Shown: positions 16,356 through 25,290 of the stretch, in pieces | How positions within the stretch are numbered: the stretch's first letter is position 1 | How the letters are laid out: each line of letters starts with the position of its first letter | Assembly: GCA_019638485.1 (NCBI GenBank) | Contig: JAHBTP010000001.1 | Coordinates: 434,001 to 498,000 of the forward strand | DNA from: Ferruginibacter sp. | GTDB taxonomy: Bacteria > Bacteroidota > Bacteroidia > Chitinophagales > Chitinophagaceae | Length of the DNA: 64,000 nt | Direction of reading: 5' to 3' | Position numbers and translations under genes: made by a program | Notes under the pieces: generated by a model | What the model was told of the DNA's origin: nothing | Seen by the model: the letters and a program-made list of their open reading frames with translations, nothing else | Databases searched by the model: none

Positions 16356-17651
16356 CTATTTTATCTGCCCCGTAGCTTTGTGGTACACAGCTTCGGCTAT
16401 CTTGTACCGTATTTTTGCATCCAACATATTGCTGTATGCTCTTTGCCAAAGCGTTTCAGCTATCAGCACATCTTCCCCGGTAATGGTTCCGGCTTTAAAG
16501 CGGTCATTGCTCAACTTTAAATTTTCGTCGGCTTCAATTAATGATGCCTGCATCAAATCAATGTTGTTCGCCTGCAATTGCAGGTTAAGCATTGCGTGCT
16601 CAATCTCCACCGTGATTTGGCTTTTCAGTTCTTTCAGACCGTATTCAGCCGAACGTATATTAGCTTCCTGCTGTTTTACTTTTTCTTTTCTGCTGCCCCA
16701 GTCGAAAACCGGGATTTTCACGCTTAGCATACCGAAGTAGGTCAGCATATGGTTTTTAGTTGGGTCGCCAAAGTTAATGCCCTCTTTTCCAAAGGCAGCC
16801 ATCCCGTTGAGCGATAAGCCTACCGATGGTTTCAGGTCGGCTTTGAGCATATTTTTGGTAAGCTCGCTCATTTTAATACCATTGGTTGCCAATTCAATTT
16901 CCGGACGGTTCGCATCGGCAGCCTCCAAAACACCCTGTTTAGAAAAGTCGCCCGTACTCAATGTATCGGCTACGTCTATACCTGTGGGGTCTTCCATCCC
17001 GATTAACTGGCTCAATCTTCTTTTTGCCAAGATGAGCTTATTCTCCGCAGCCTGCAAACGGGCTTCGTTTTCATTCTGGAGCACCTTTGCCCGCAATACA
17101 TCGTTTTTGTAAATCAATCCTGCCCCAAACTGGTTGTTCAGGAATGTGTAATGCGAAGCCAGTTGCTTTTTAACCTGCTGTTCCAGTTTGATTTCTTCCT
17201 TAGCCTGCACTACAAGCCAGTAAGCGGTTTCGGTAGCCAGTAATACTTCGTCTTCCACCAATCGTTGTTGCGCATTGCTCATCTGTATATTGGTTTCTGC
17301 CATCTGCTTGCCGTACTTAATCTTACCGCCTGTGTAAATCGGCTGTGTTACGCTGACCATCGGTGCAAACCCGTATTCGGGCAGCATCGTGTTTAATGGC
17401 TCGCCAAAGTAAAAGGCGGTTGCCGAAGCATCCAATTTTGGTCTGCCTGCCACATCCGCAATCAGCTTGTCTGATTGGGTGGCAATTACGTCTTCTTTGG
17501 CTTTGCCTATCCTGTTATTATTTTTTAATGCCAGTTCTTTGCTTTCCGCAAGGGTTAGCTGCTGTTGTGCAAAGAGGTTGTTTGTTCCCTGCAAAAGAGC
17601 GAAACCGCATATAAAAACCTTTATGACTGTTTTATATCTTTTCTGTAACAT
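16356..17651 (-). CDS. TolC-family outer membrane efflux protein
   Basis: 431 residues: a signal peptide (LQGTNNLFAQ) followed by two OEP repeats, each with long coiled-coil helices (TLAESKELALKNN at the first; LKLSNDRFKAGTITGEDVLIAETLWQ near the end). It forms the outer-membrane duct of the tripartite pump whose other parts are encoded directly upstream (RND 17661-20792 and MFP 20796-21866). The gap to the RND gene is only 9 bp, so all three form one transcript from the operator at 21956-21994. Confidence 0.92.
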   Translation of the reverse strand: MLQKRYKTVIKVFICGFALLQGTNNLFAQQQLTLAESKELALKNNNRIGKAKEDVIATQSDKLIADVAGRPKLDASATAFYFGEPLNTMLPEYGFAPMVSVTQPIYTGGKIKYGKQMAETNIQMSNAQQRLVEDEVLLATETAYWLVVQAKEEIKLEQQVKKQLASHYTFLNNQFGAGLIYKNDVLRAKVLQNENEARLQAAENKLILAKRRLSQLIGMEDPTGIDVADTLSTGDFSKQGVLEAADANRPEIELATNGIKMSELTKNMLKADLKPSVGLSLNGMAAFGKEGINFGDPTKNHMLTYFGMLSVKIPVFDWGSRKEKVKQQEANIRSAEYGLKELKSQITVEIEHAMLNLQLQANNIDLMQASLIEADENLKLSNDRFKAGTITGEDVLIAETLWQRAYSNMLDAKIRYKIAEAVYHKATGQIK

Positions 17652-17660
17652 AATCCCTTT

Positions 17661-20600
17661 TTATGATAAATATTTTTGGTGGTGAACATCGGTATCGGTA
17701 TTGCGCTCGTGCTGTTCATCCGATTGTTTGTTTTTAGGTGGTTTTACGAACCTGTAATACAGTACCGGAACGATAAATAAGGTGGTAATCATTGATACCA
17801 GAATACCGATTGAAATGGTACTTGAAATCGGTCCCCATTCCGGCGAGCCACTTGCCATTAACGGTATCAAACCGATAGCCGCCGCCATTGATGTAAGGAA
17901 GATTGGTCGCATTCTTCGTTTAGCTGCAAACAGGGCTGCTTCTCTAATCGTATGCCCGTGCTCCCTTACCAGTTCATCTGCATAGTCCACCAGGATAATC
18001 CCGTTACGGACTACGATACCCAGTAAGGCGGTAATACCGATGATTGCCATAAACCCGAACTCGTACCCTGTAAGGAACAAGCCTAACATTGCGCCCAGTA
18101 AACTTAACGGGAACGAAGCCAGTACAATGAATACTTTACCCACACGCTTGAACTGGAATAACAGCACAAGGAAGATGAGAACGAAACTTATCATAAAAGC
18201 CTTTCCCATTTTGGGACCGCTTTCCAGTCCATCCTCATACTCGCCGCCGTAGGCAATCTTAATGCCTTTCGGCAGTTTCAGGCTGTCAATTTTAGGCTGT
18301 ACTTCTGCAAATACTTCTGCGGGTTTTCTGCCCAACTGCGCTTCGGAAGAAACGGTTAAGGTTCTTAACCCGTTACGGTGTACAATAGCCCCGGTGTGCC
18401 ACGACGGTTGTAAATCTACCACCTGCTTTAGAGGAACCTTAGCACCGAGTGTTGAATTGATGTACATATTGCCTAAAGCATCCAGATTTTCCCTGTCGCT
18501 TTCGTCTGTACGCAATACAATATCAATGGCTTTATTGCCCTCCCACATCTGCGATACCGGGTAGCCTTTTATCTTAGCTCCCAATGCCTGTGCTATCTGC
18601 GCTTTGGTAACGCCCAAACGCAAGGCTACATCTTCTTTAACCACGGCTTTCAGCCCTACATAATCATTCTGATAATCGGTGCGCACCCAGTTAGAACCTT
18701 TAGTGTTTTCCAGTAATGCCGTAACCTGTTTGGCTACCTTTTTCTGCTCGGTCATATCCTTGCCAATCACACGGATTTCAATCGGTGCGGGCTGCTGCTT
18801 CTTGCTTAGCTGCCTAACCCGTACATAACCGTTCGGCAGGTAGTTGTTGAATTTCTGTACATACTCGTCTATCATTTCTGCTGTCGCATCTTTGCTTGTG
18901 GTATTGATGAATACCTGCGCAAAGTTTTCCCGTGGGTGCTCCGGTGCATAGGTGGAGTAGAAACGTGGCGAGCTTGTACCGATAAAACTTGCGGTGTTTA
19001 CAATGCGCTTATCGCCTGCAATTTCCTTTTCTATTTTCTTAACGGCTGCTTCGGTTTCGTGGATATTCGTACCGTTATCCATCCACAATTCAAGGTTGAA
19101 CTGGTTTCTTTCCACGATAGGGAAAAATTCGGTTTTAACCTGACTACCTACCACGAAAGACAGTAAGAAGATAACCAAACCTGCTACCAACGTGGTTTTC
19201 TGCCATTTCATACAGAACTCGATTGCCCGGTCGAAACCGTCCTGCATCCGGTCTAAGAAATTGCGTTTTTTGGGTTTATCATCGTGCTTTTTCAATCCTT
19301 TTTTCAGGAAGTGGTAACACATATACGGCGTAAGGAACAAGGCTACCAGGAACGAAACCGCCAAAGCGATGCTTACGGTAATCGGTATCCATTGCACAAA
19401 CTCCCTCGTAAGCCCGGTAAGCGTAAATGCCAACGGCAGGAACGATAGGACAATGGTAAGCGTAGCCGTAAAAATGGGAACCATTAACTGCGTGGCACTC
19501 TGCCAGGCGGCAGTCCACGACGGTATTTTTTCGTCCACTTTCTCGATGTAATTATCCACTACGATAATGGCATCATCGACCACCATCCCCAGTACGATAA
19601 TCATTGCCGCCAAACTAACCTGGTGCATTTCGATACCCAACAAATTGAGGATAGCAAATGTTACGGCAATGGTAACGGGTGCTGCAATGGCTGAAATGGT
19701 GGCAACCCTGAACGGCAGCAGGAGCATTACGACCAAGATAACGGCGGCAATGGCGATACCGAACTCGATAAAGAAATGTCCCAAATTCATATCAACCACT
19801 TCGGGTTGGTCAACAATGGTGTTGACCTGCACATCTGATGGCAGGATTTCTTTTACTTCAGCAACTTTCTGTGTCAGCGCATTACCCAAATCGACAATGT
19901 TCTGTCCGGGCTGCATTTCTACGGTCAGCATCATTACATCGTTTCCTGAAACGGTAATTTTGCTTTTCAGGTCTTCGTATCTTCTCTCGATGTTGGCTAT
20001 ATCCCGCAAACGGATATTGCCGCCCTGCGGGGAACTATATACAATCAGGTTCCCGATTTCATTTTCATTCTGATACTGTGCATCCGTGAAAATCAGGAAA
20101 CGGTTTTTGTCAATTTCAATATCGCCACTCGGAATAGTTACATTCTGTTGGCTTAATGTGTTTGTGATTTCGTTGATACCGAAACCGTACTGCTTCAATA
20201 CGTCTTCACGCAGGGTAATAAATACCTGCTGCTTCTGTCCGCCATAACGCTTGATTTTGGAAACGGACGGTATCGTCTTAATACCGTCTTCCAGTTCATC
20301 CAAATAGTTTTCCAACTGGGCGTAAGAACGACCGGGGGCTGATACGGCAATCATCTGAACGACCACATCGCCGAAATCGCTGTTCACATACGGTCCCTGT
20401 ACGCCCCGTGGCAATGCTAAAGGCATATTGGCATCCAAACCGTGCTGTAAAGTATTCCAGAATTTTTTGGTGTCCTTTACATAGTCCTGCAATTCTACCG
20501 TTACAACGACCTGTCCGGGCTTACTTTCGGAATGCGTTTTTTCTTTTTTGATTTCCTCGAAACCGAACAGGTATTGTTCCAGTTTGTCGGTTACTTCTTT

Positions 20601-20792
20601 CTCTATCTGCTCTTCGTCGGCTCCGGGGTAGAAAGCCACAACAAGCCCCTGTCTAACTGTTACACGGGGGTCTTCACTTCTCGGCATCGTCATTAATGAA
20701 ATCAGCCCGGCAAGCACCATAATAACGGTAATCGCTATCGGTACTTGCGGAAATTTCATTGCCGCTTCAATGAGGTTTATCTTTCTTTTCAT
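17661..20792 (-). CDS. RND efflux pump, inner-membrane subunit (HAE1 type)
   Basis: A 1043-residue AcrB-like proton-driven transporter. The fourth transmembrane helix has the proton-relay pair Asp406-Asp407 in GMVVDDAIIVVDN, typical of the drug-exporting HAE1 branch rather than the copper-exporting CusA (HME) branch. Other landmarks are PRSEDP near 38-42, PGADEEQIEKEV near 57, and the C-terminal helices with GFMAIIGITALLGIVVRNGI. The C-terminus is hydrophilic and His-containing (HERNTDTDVHHQ). It is in one operon with the membrane fusion protein and TolC, under a copy of the copper-island operator. Substrate unknown; the operator suggests induction by metal. Confidence 0.93.
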   Translation of the reverse strand: MKRKINLIEAAMKFPQVPIAITVIMVLAGLISLMTMPRSEDPRVTVRQGLVVAFYPGADEEQIEKEVTDKLEQYLFGFEEIKKEKTHSESKPGQVVVTVELQDYVKDTKKFWNTLQHGLDANMPLALPRGVQGPYVNSDFGDVVVQMIAVSAPGRSYAQLENYLDELEDGIKTIPSVSKIKRYGGQKQQVFITLREDVLKQYGFGINEITNTLSQQNVTIPSGDIEIDKNRFLIFTDAQYQNENEIGNLIVYSSPQGGNIRLRDIANIERRYEDLKSKITVSGNDVMMLTVEMQPGQNIVDLGNALTQKVAEVKEILPSDVQVNTIVDQPEVVDMNLGHFFIEFGIAIAAVILVVMLLLPFRVATISAIAAPVTIAVTFAILNLLGIEMHQVSLAAMIIVLGMVVDDAIIVVDNYIEKVDEKIPSWTAAWQSATQLMVPIFTATLTIVLSFLPLAFTLTGLTREFVQWIPITVSIALAVSFLVALFLTPYMCYHFLKKGLKKHDDKPKKRNFLDRMQDGFDRAIEFCMKWQKTTLVAGLVIFLLSFVVGSQVKTEFFPIVERNQFNLELWMDNGTNIHETEAAVKKIEKEIAGDKRIVNTASFIGTSSPRFYSTYAPEHPRENFAQVFINTTSKDATAEMIDEYVQKFNNYLPNGYVRVRQLSKKQQPAPIEIRVIGKDMTEQKKVAKQVTALLENTKGSNWVRTDYQNDYVGLKAVVKEDVALRLGVTKAQIAQALGAKIKGYPVSQMWEGNKAIDIVLRTDESDRENLDALGNMYINSTLGAKVPLKQVVDLQPSWHTGAIVHRNGLRTLTVSSEAQLGRKPAEVFAEVQPKIDSLKLPKGIKIAYGGEYEDGLESGPKMGKAFMISFVLIFLVLLFQFKRVGKVFIVLASFPLSLLGAMLGLFLTGYEFGFMAIIGITALLGIVVRNGIILVDYADELVREHGHTIREAALFAAKRRMRPIFLTSMAAAIGLIPLMASGSPEWGPISSTISIGILVSMITTLFIVPVLYYRFVKPPKNKQSDEQHERNTDTDVHHQKYLS

Positions 20793-20795
20793 AAA

Positions 20796-21866
20796 TTATT
20801 CAGATTTTGGGGCTGATGCTGTTACCGATGTAGTTTGCGCTTTTACTTTCTGCCCGTCTTTCACGTTGTTTTGCCCGGCAAGGATAATGGTCTGGCTTTC
20901 GTTAAGACCATCGGTTATAATAACCGCATCGCCTACGATTTTGCCCACTGTAACCCTTGTCAGCTTAGCTGTGTTGTTCTTATCCACCACGTACACGTGC
21001 GGGATTTTATCTACATTGTTGATGATGGCGGTAAGCGGTACACGTACCTGCTTAACCTTTACCGGAACGCCTGCAAGCACTTCGGTAATCATTCCCGGCA
21101 TCAGCACGCCGCCAGGATTGTCCAAGCGTACTTTAAGGGTAAATGCTTTTGAAATTTCATCGGCTACGGGATTAATGATTGTGATTTTACCCGTGAAATT
21201 GCGATGCAGTGTAGGAATGTTCACATCTACCTGCATCCCTTGTTTAAAGCTGCCGATTTCGCTTTCGGGTACGGCAAACTGCGCATATACCATATCTGTT
21301 TTTACAATGGTAAAGGCAGGAACGCCCGGTGCTGCCATACCGCCAACCTCGGCAGTTTTCACGGTAATGATACCATTGGTAGGCGAATGCAAACGGCTGT
21401 CGGCAATGCGCTTGCGGTTGATTTTTTTGTTGGCTTCTGCCTGCGCTACTTTGGTTTTGATGTCGATGTAATCCTTTTCAGGGAAACTTCCTTTTTTGTA
21501 CAGTTCATCAAATCTTCTGAACGCATCCTGGCTCTGCTCTAAACTGGCATTGGCAATCTGCAATGCCGCTTCGTACTCGGTGGCATCAATGCTTGCAAGG
21601 AACTGTCCTTTGCTCACTCGCTGCCCCTCATTCACACCCACGCTGTTAATCGTGCCGGGAACGGCAAAACTTACGGTGGTCATATTGTCGGGAACAATGG
21701 AACCCGAATAGGAAACGGATTGCTGGGTTTCCGAACTGTTGATAGTGGCTACGGTTACTACCGGAGGCTCATCTTTTAACTGTTTTTCTTCTTTTTGTTT
21801 GCAACTCTGTATCAATCCGGCTCCGATAAGGAAGAGGGATAACAAACCAATTTTACTTGTTCTCAT
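20796..21866 (-). CDS. RND efflux membrane fusion protein (HlyD/AcrA-like lipoprotein)
   Basis: A 356-residue periplasmic adaptor. The N-terminal signal ends in GLIQSC, giving a lipidated Cys at about 22. Order: lipoyl/barrel-sandwich half (SFAVPGTINSVGVNEGQRVSKGQFLASID), helical hairpin (ALQIANASLEQSQDAF), second lipoyl half (HSPTNGIITVKTAEVGG), beta-barrel domain and membrane-proximal domain. It links the RND subunit to TolC. It is the first gene of the three-gene pump operon; the operator lies about 90 bp upstream. Confidence 0.92.
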   Translation of the reverse strand: MRTSKIGLLSLFLIGAGLIQSCKQKEEKQLKDEPPVVTVATINSSETQQSVSYSGSIVPDNMTTVSFAVPGTINSVGVNEGQRVSKGQFLASIDATEYEAALQIANASLEQSQDAFRRFDELYKKGSFPEKDYIDIKTKVAQAEANKKINRKRIADSRLHSPTNGIITVKTAEVGGMAAPGVPAFTIVKTDMVYAQFAVPESEIGSFKQGMQVDVNIPTLHRNFTGKITIINPVADEISKAFTLKVRLDNPGGVLMPGMITEVLAGVPVKVKQVRVPLTAIINNVDKIPHVYVVDKNNTAKLTRVTVGKIVGDAVIITDGLNESQTIILAGQNNVKDGQKVKAQTTSVTASAPKSE

Positions 21867-21928
21867 CTTACATTTATTTTGTTACGCTTTTTTGTTTAGT
21901 TAAACTTTGAAAATTTTAAATACAGGGG

Positions 21929-21994
21929 CAAAGGTCGGGTTACAGCTAAGGTGCAGCCATACGAAATGACGGGTAAAAGTTGTGAAATTTACTT
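21929..21994 (-). promoter_or_regulatory. Copper-island operator and -7 box of the RND pump operon (degenerate proximal half)
   Basis: The distal half-site is strong (TTGTGAAATTTACT at 21980-21993 on the plus strand). The proximal half-site at 21956-21970 is weak. The -7-like box GACCTTTG (21929-21936) is exactly 19 bp from the predicted operator edge, as at the other sites. Confidence 0.5.
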
Positions 21995-22104
21995 TTTTGA
22001 TTTGGTGGTATCTGCCTGAAACAAACAGAGCTACTGATGTTTCAGTAGCTCCGGTGCTCGCATTAAAAAACAGCAAAATGTTTGGGGGATGGATTGAAAA
22101 ACCC

Positions 22105-22695
22105 TTAATGCGGGGTTTGCGCTTCGTCCATCTGCATAGTAACGGCTTGCCCGTGTTGCTGCTTTACCTGCTTGAAATAGCTTGATGTAAAGCCTGTGTG
22201 TTTTTTCAACTGGTTGGAAAGGTATGCCTGACTGCTGTACCCCAGTACGTGGGCAATCTCGGTCAGCGACATTTCGGTATGTACCAAAAGGTCTTTTACC
22301 TTTTCAATCTTCCGATGAATGATGTACTTTTCGAGTGTTATTCCCTCCACCGAAGAGAATAAGGCACTCAATGTATCGTAGTTCTTGTGCAGCTTGCCAC
22401 TGATTAAGGTTGTGAATTTGGTAGGCGTGCCGCTTTGCAGTTGCAACGTGATACCTTTCTCCACCAACTCTTTTATCCTGTTTATCGTCTTTTGGTTTTT
22501 GTCGTACATCAGTTCCAAGCCGATGCCTTTCAGCATCGTTTTGATTGTTCCCAACTTCTGCGAAAAGTCTGCCGTATCTTTTATGATGACTTGCCCCAGT
22601 TTTATATCTAAAACCTCATAACCCAAAGCTGTCAATTCCTGTTCAAGAACATAGGTACATCTATTGCACACCATTCCTTTTATTAATAGTGTCAT
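22105..22695 (-). CDS. AraC-family regulator with N-terminal HMA metal-binding domain (copy 1)
   Basis: A 196-residue one-component regulator. Residues 1-~65 form an HMA-like domain with the metal motif MVCNRC (Cys10, Cys13). A short linker (~66-95) leads to a complete AraC DNA-binding domain: the first helix-turn-helix around LISGKLHKNYDTLSALFSS and the second in LTEIAHVLGYSSQAYLSNQLKKHTG. Usual AraC sensors bind sugars through a cupin; here the sensor is a Cu(I)-type HMA domain. It is preceded by a copy of the island operator (22759-22797), so it probably regulates itself. Two relatives lie at 30899-31462 (with HMA) and 24769-25185 (without). Confidence 0.85.
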   Translation of the reverse strand: MTLLIKGMVCNRCTYVLEQELTALGYEVLDIKLGQVIIKDTADFSQKLGTIKTMLKGIGLELMYDKNQKTINRIKELVEKGITLQLQSGTPTKFTTLISGKLHKNYDTLSALFSSVEGITLEKYIIHRKIEKVKDLLVHTEMSLTEIAHVLGYSSQAYLSNQLKKHTGFTSSYFKQVKQQHGQAVTMQMDEAQTPH

Positions 22696-22731
22696 AGCTT
22701 CTAAAATGTATAAGTTCCTTTATTCAATGGT

Positions 22732-22797
22732 CAAAATTCTGCATTTGCCCCCGACAAACTATTATGATATTCCGGCTTTGTTTTGTGAAATTTTATG
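22732..22797 (-). promoter_or_regulatory. Copper-island operator and -7 box, HMA-AraC autoregulation site
   Basis: The operator is at 22759-22797 and the -7-like box GAATTTTG at 22732-22739, gap 19 bp, upstream of the regulator gene at 22105-22695. Confidence 0.7.
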
Positions 22798-22813
22798 AAA
22801 ATCGGTGCAGTAA

Positions 22814-22879
22814 CATTAAATATCATAAACTAAACAAGGAAAAGTACATAGCTACTTCCGACCATCTTACGGAATTTTG
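22814..22879 (+). promoter_or_regulatory. Copper-island operator and -7 box, divergent plus-strand copy
   Basis: The same operator on the opposite strand at 22814-22852 (distal half TTAAATATCATAAA, then AACAAGGAA). The -7-like box GAATTTTG at 22872-22879 lies 58 bp from the operator start, the same distance as on the minus-strand sites. It drives the gene pair at 22901 and 23213. Confidence 0.65.
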
Positions 22880-22900
22880 TAATAGACAACATCCGTATAA

Positions 22901-23167
22901 ATGAAGAACAAAAAGAGCAACGAACATCAGGTTTTAAAGGTGCTGAAAGATTACAACGCTGGCAAAAGCGGACTGGAGCTTTTCGAGAAATACGGCGTTT
23001 ACGGCACGAACATTTTTGAACTGAAACACAAATACAAGGATTTAGGGATGGATATTCTTGTAGAATTGGTAAATTTAAACGAAGAAAACAGCAGGCTGAA
23101 AACAATGTATGCCGAACTGTGCATACAGCACCGGAAGCTCAAAGACCTACTGAAAGAAGATTTCTGA
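22901..23167 (+). CDS. Small HTH / coiled-coil protein resembling IS3-type OrfA
   Basis: An 88-residue protein. Residues ~8-50 follow the pattern of an IS3/IS911 OrfA helix-turn-helix (VLKVLKDYNAGKSGLELFEKYGV, then NIFELKHKYKDLG). Residues ~50-85 form a leucine-zipper-like segment (LVNLNEENSRLKTMYAEL). No OrfB transposase and no inverted repeats are present nearby, so it is not an active insertion sequence. Instead it has a copper-island operator with the standard spacing. It is probably a domesticated DNA-binding protein; function unknown. Confidence 0.6.
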   Translation: MKNKKSNEHQVLKVLKDYNAGKSGLELFEKYGVYGTNIFELKHKYKDLGMDILVELVNLNEENSRLKTMYAELCIQHRKLKDLLKEDF

Positions 23168-23212
23168 CAGGACAGTGGGGAACGGTAAGCAGCAATTTAA
23201 AATACTATTACT

Positions 23213-23524
23213 ATGACAAATGTAACGTACAAATACGCTACGGTTTTGGTAGCGATACAGAACCTACGCAACGAGGGGTATAACGTGGATTTCAACCTCG
23301 AAGAGAACTGTTTAATCTGCGGCGGTAACAAATATACCATTGATGATTTTGAGATTGAGCAGGTCTATCGCTATGAGGGCGAAAGCAACCCAAGCGATGA
23401 GGCTACGGTATATGGCATTGCCTCGAAAGACGGTTTAAAAGGAATTTTGGTTACGGCTTATGGTGCTTATACCGATAGTATGAGTATGGCAATGCTCCGC
23501 AAACTGGCACTAAAAAAAGAATGA
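23213..23524 (+). CDS. Hypothetical protein (conserved in Bacteroidota)
   Basis: A 103-residue soluble protein with YNVDFNLEENCLICGGNKYTIDDFEIEQ at ~24-52 (CLICG could bind metal, but only two Cys are present) and YGIASKDGLKGILVTAYGAY at ~67-86. I have seen homologues loosely called phosphoribosylpyrophosphate synthetase, but no PRPP synthetase motif is present, so I do not use that name. It lies 45 bp after the IS3 OrfA-like gene, probably on the same operator-driven transcript, and ends at a shared convergent terminator. Confidence 0.7.
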   Translation: MTNVTYKYATVLVAIQNLRNEGYNVDFNLEENCLICGGNKYTIDDFEIEQVYRYEGESNPSDEATVYGIASKDGLKGILVTAYGAYTDSMSMAMLRKLALKKE

Positions 23525-23534
23525 TAAAACAACA

Positions 23535-23574
23535 AGGGCAAAACAGCAGCTATAAAAAGCTGTAATTTTGCCCT
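23535..23574. terminator. Bidirectional terminator
   Basis: AGGGCAAAA...CAGC (23535-) pairs with GCTG...TTTTGCCCT (-23574) between the convergent genes at 23213-23524 and 23590-24660. Confidence 0.82.
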
Positions 23575-23589
23575 CTTTCTATATGGATA

Positions 23590-24660
23590 TTACTGTACCG
23601 TAACACAAACATCCGCATTCATCGGGTAGCTTTGGCACAGCAAAATTATTCCCTCTGCCATATCCTGTTCTGTCAGTGCCCCGTTATGGAGCATCCGAAC
23701 TTCGCCACCAGTTTTTACTGCCCAACAAGCCCCGCAGGTTCCGTTCTTACAGGAACTCGCCACTTTGATATGGTGCTCTTTCATCGCATCCAAAAGCGAC
23801 TGCTTCGGCTGCACCTCAATGAGCGATGTGCATTCATACGTTTGCTTTTCCTCGTTCTCGTAGTAGTCCTCGTAATAGTTTACAATCACATCTTTAACAG
23901 TACCGTCCGTTTCCAAATCGCCCGCATCCACCGTAACCGGGTCGAAGTATTCCAAATGGATATGGTCTTCGGGAATGTTCAAACCCGTTAATGCATCCCG
24001 GTACAAATCCATCAGCCCATTGGGTCCGCAGATGTAATAATGGGCTTCGGCAACCTCGCCAACCAGTCTTTTAATGACCGAACGCAATACAAGCAGATTG
24101 AACCTGCCTGCAACGTGGTTGAGTTTGGTGGAAATAAAATCGGGTGCAGTAAAGGAATAGCAGATGTTCAGCTTTTGTGCTACCTGCATCGTTTCCAGTT
24201 CATTCCAAAATATGGTTTCTTCCGGCGTTTTGTTGCTGTACACCAGTAAGGGAATTTGGCTGCTGTTTTCAACGCTTTTCAGCATTGCGTATAACGGGGA
24301 AATACCGCTACCGCCCGCCAGTAAAACAATTTGGGATTGTTCAGCTATGGGCTTTTCTAAAACAAAACTGCCAAAGGGGGCTTCTATTTCCCAGGCTTCG
24401 ATGTTGTCCGCATTATCCAGTATGTAATTGCTCATCTTTCCGTCCGTAACCCTTTTAATGGTAATGGCGGGAAATTCGTCAGACGGCACAGAACTGAACG
24501 AATACGAACGTATGAGCAGTTCGCCGTTTACGGTAAGCCTGATGTTGAGGTACTGACCGGGCAGGTAGGTAAACGCCTGCTGCTCCGTGTCAAAGTATAG
24601 GGTAATGGTATCTTCGGTTTCCTTTATAATTTTATGTGTTCGCCACGTGTATTTCTTCAT
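23590..24660 (-). CDS. Ferredoxin-NADP reductase-like oxidoreductase with C-terminal 2Fe-2S domain
   Basis: About 356 residues from the ATG at 24660, where family similarity begins (KKYTWRTHK); an ATG at 24720 would add 20 residues. Order: FAD-binding barrel with LPGQYLNIRL and RSYSFSS (~35-65), NAD(P)-binding domain with LLAGGSGISPLYAML (~115-130) and YYICGPNGLMDLY, then a plant-type 2Fe-2S ferredoxin domain with CKNGTCGACWA and a distal LLCQSYP. It passes electrons from NAD(P)H to an unknown acceptor, as in PaaE or benzoate reductase components. It is 108 bp downstream of an AraC-like gene. A role in metal or oxidative stress is inferred from location only. Confidence 0.88.
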   Translation of the reverse strand: MKKYTWRTHKIIKETEDTITLYFDTEQQAFTYLPGQYLNIRLTVNGELLIRSYSFSSVPSDEFPAITIKRVTDGKMSNYILDNADNIEAWEIEAPFGSFVLEKPIAEQSQIVLLAGGSGISPLYAMLKSVENSSQIPLLVYSNKTPEETIFWNELETMQVAQKLNICYSFTAPDFISTKLNHVAGRFNLLVLRSVIKRLVGEVAEAHYYICGPNGLMDLYRDALTGLNIPEDHIHLEYFDPVTVDAGDLETDGTVKDVIVNYYEDYYENEEKQTYECTSLIEVQPKQSLLDAMKEHHIKVASSCKNGTCGACWAVKTGGEVRMLHNGALTEQDMAEGIILLCQSYPMNADVCVTVQ

Positions 24661-24768
24661 CCCTCGGTTTTTAATGTCTTGCATTGCTGATAAAAAGAAA
24701 ACCTCTGCTCCTGTACACAAAGCGAGGTTTCATAAAGACTTCTATTTAAAAGTTTGCTGTTCTGATAA

Positions 24769-25185
24769 TTATAGTTCGTTTTGCTTTTCCTGTTGTCTTC
24801 TGATGATTTCGAGCTTGTTTTTTCGTATCTGCTTAAAATGGGCAGACGTTAATCCCGTATAGGTCATTAATTGCTCGGACAGTTCCGTCGGCTTTTGATA
24901 GCCTAACGCCTTTGCGATTTGTGACAGCGATTGCTCGGTGTACACCAGTAACTCTTTTACCTTTTCGATAATGCGCCTGATATAGATAATTTCAAGGCTC
25001 ATATCATATTTAACAAGGAACAGATTGTTCAACTGGTGATAATCTGCTTTCAATTCGTTTGTAAGCTGTACGGCAAACGGTGCAGATGTACCTGTGTCCA
25101 ATCGGTTCTGTATAATCCGGTCTGCTACATTGCAAACTTTCGTCATTATCTCCGAACAGTCGCCTGAATTTTGTTTCTGTAACAT
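24769..25185 (-). CDS. AraC-type regulator lacking the HMA domain
   Basis: A 138-residue protein. The C-terminal ~100 residues are a full AraC DNA-binding domain like that of the two HMA-AraC proteins (LEIIYIRRIIEKVKELLVYTEQSLSQIAKALGY, then LMTYTGLTSAHFKQIRKNK). The N-terminal ~40 residues contain two isolated Cys (GDC, KVC) but no HMA motif. It appears to be a family member that lost its sensor, so it could act as a constitutive activator or as a competitor at the same operators. No operator lies directly upstream; it probably shares the transcript that starts at the site 25588-25626. Confidence 0.75.
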   Translation of the reverse strand: MLQKQNSGDCSEIMTKVCNVADRIIQNRLDTGTSAPFAVQLTNELKADYHQLNNLFLVKYDMSLEIIYIRRIIEKVKELLVYTEQSLSQIAKALGYQKPTELSEQLMTYTGLTSAHFKQIRKNKLEIIRRQQEKQNEL

Positions 25186-25290
25186 TGCTTTTTATTTATG
25201 GAACGAGATTTAACTGTTTCATACGCTGGGTAGCTTTGGTAAAAAATACCGGAGAAGTACTGGTGTGCTTGCTCCGGGACTGTCCAAAAC

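Noticed and set aside
22901..23167. Active IS3 insertion sequence
   Set aside because: No OrfB, no terminal inverted repeats and no target duplication are visible.
23213..23524. Annotation as phosphoribosylpyrophosphate synthetase
   Set aside because: None of the PRPP synthetase motifs are present and the protein is only 103 residues.
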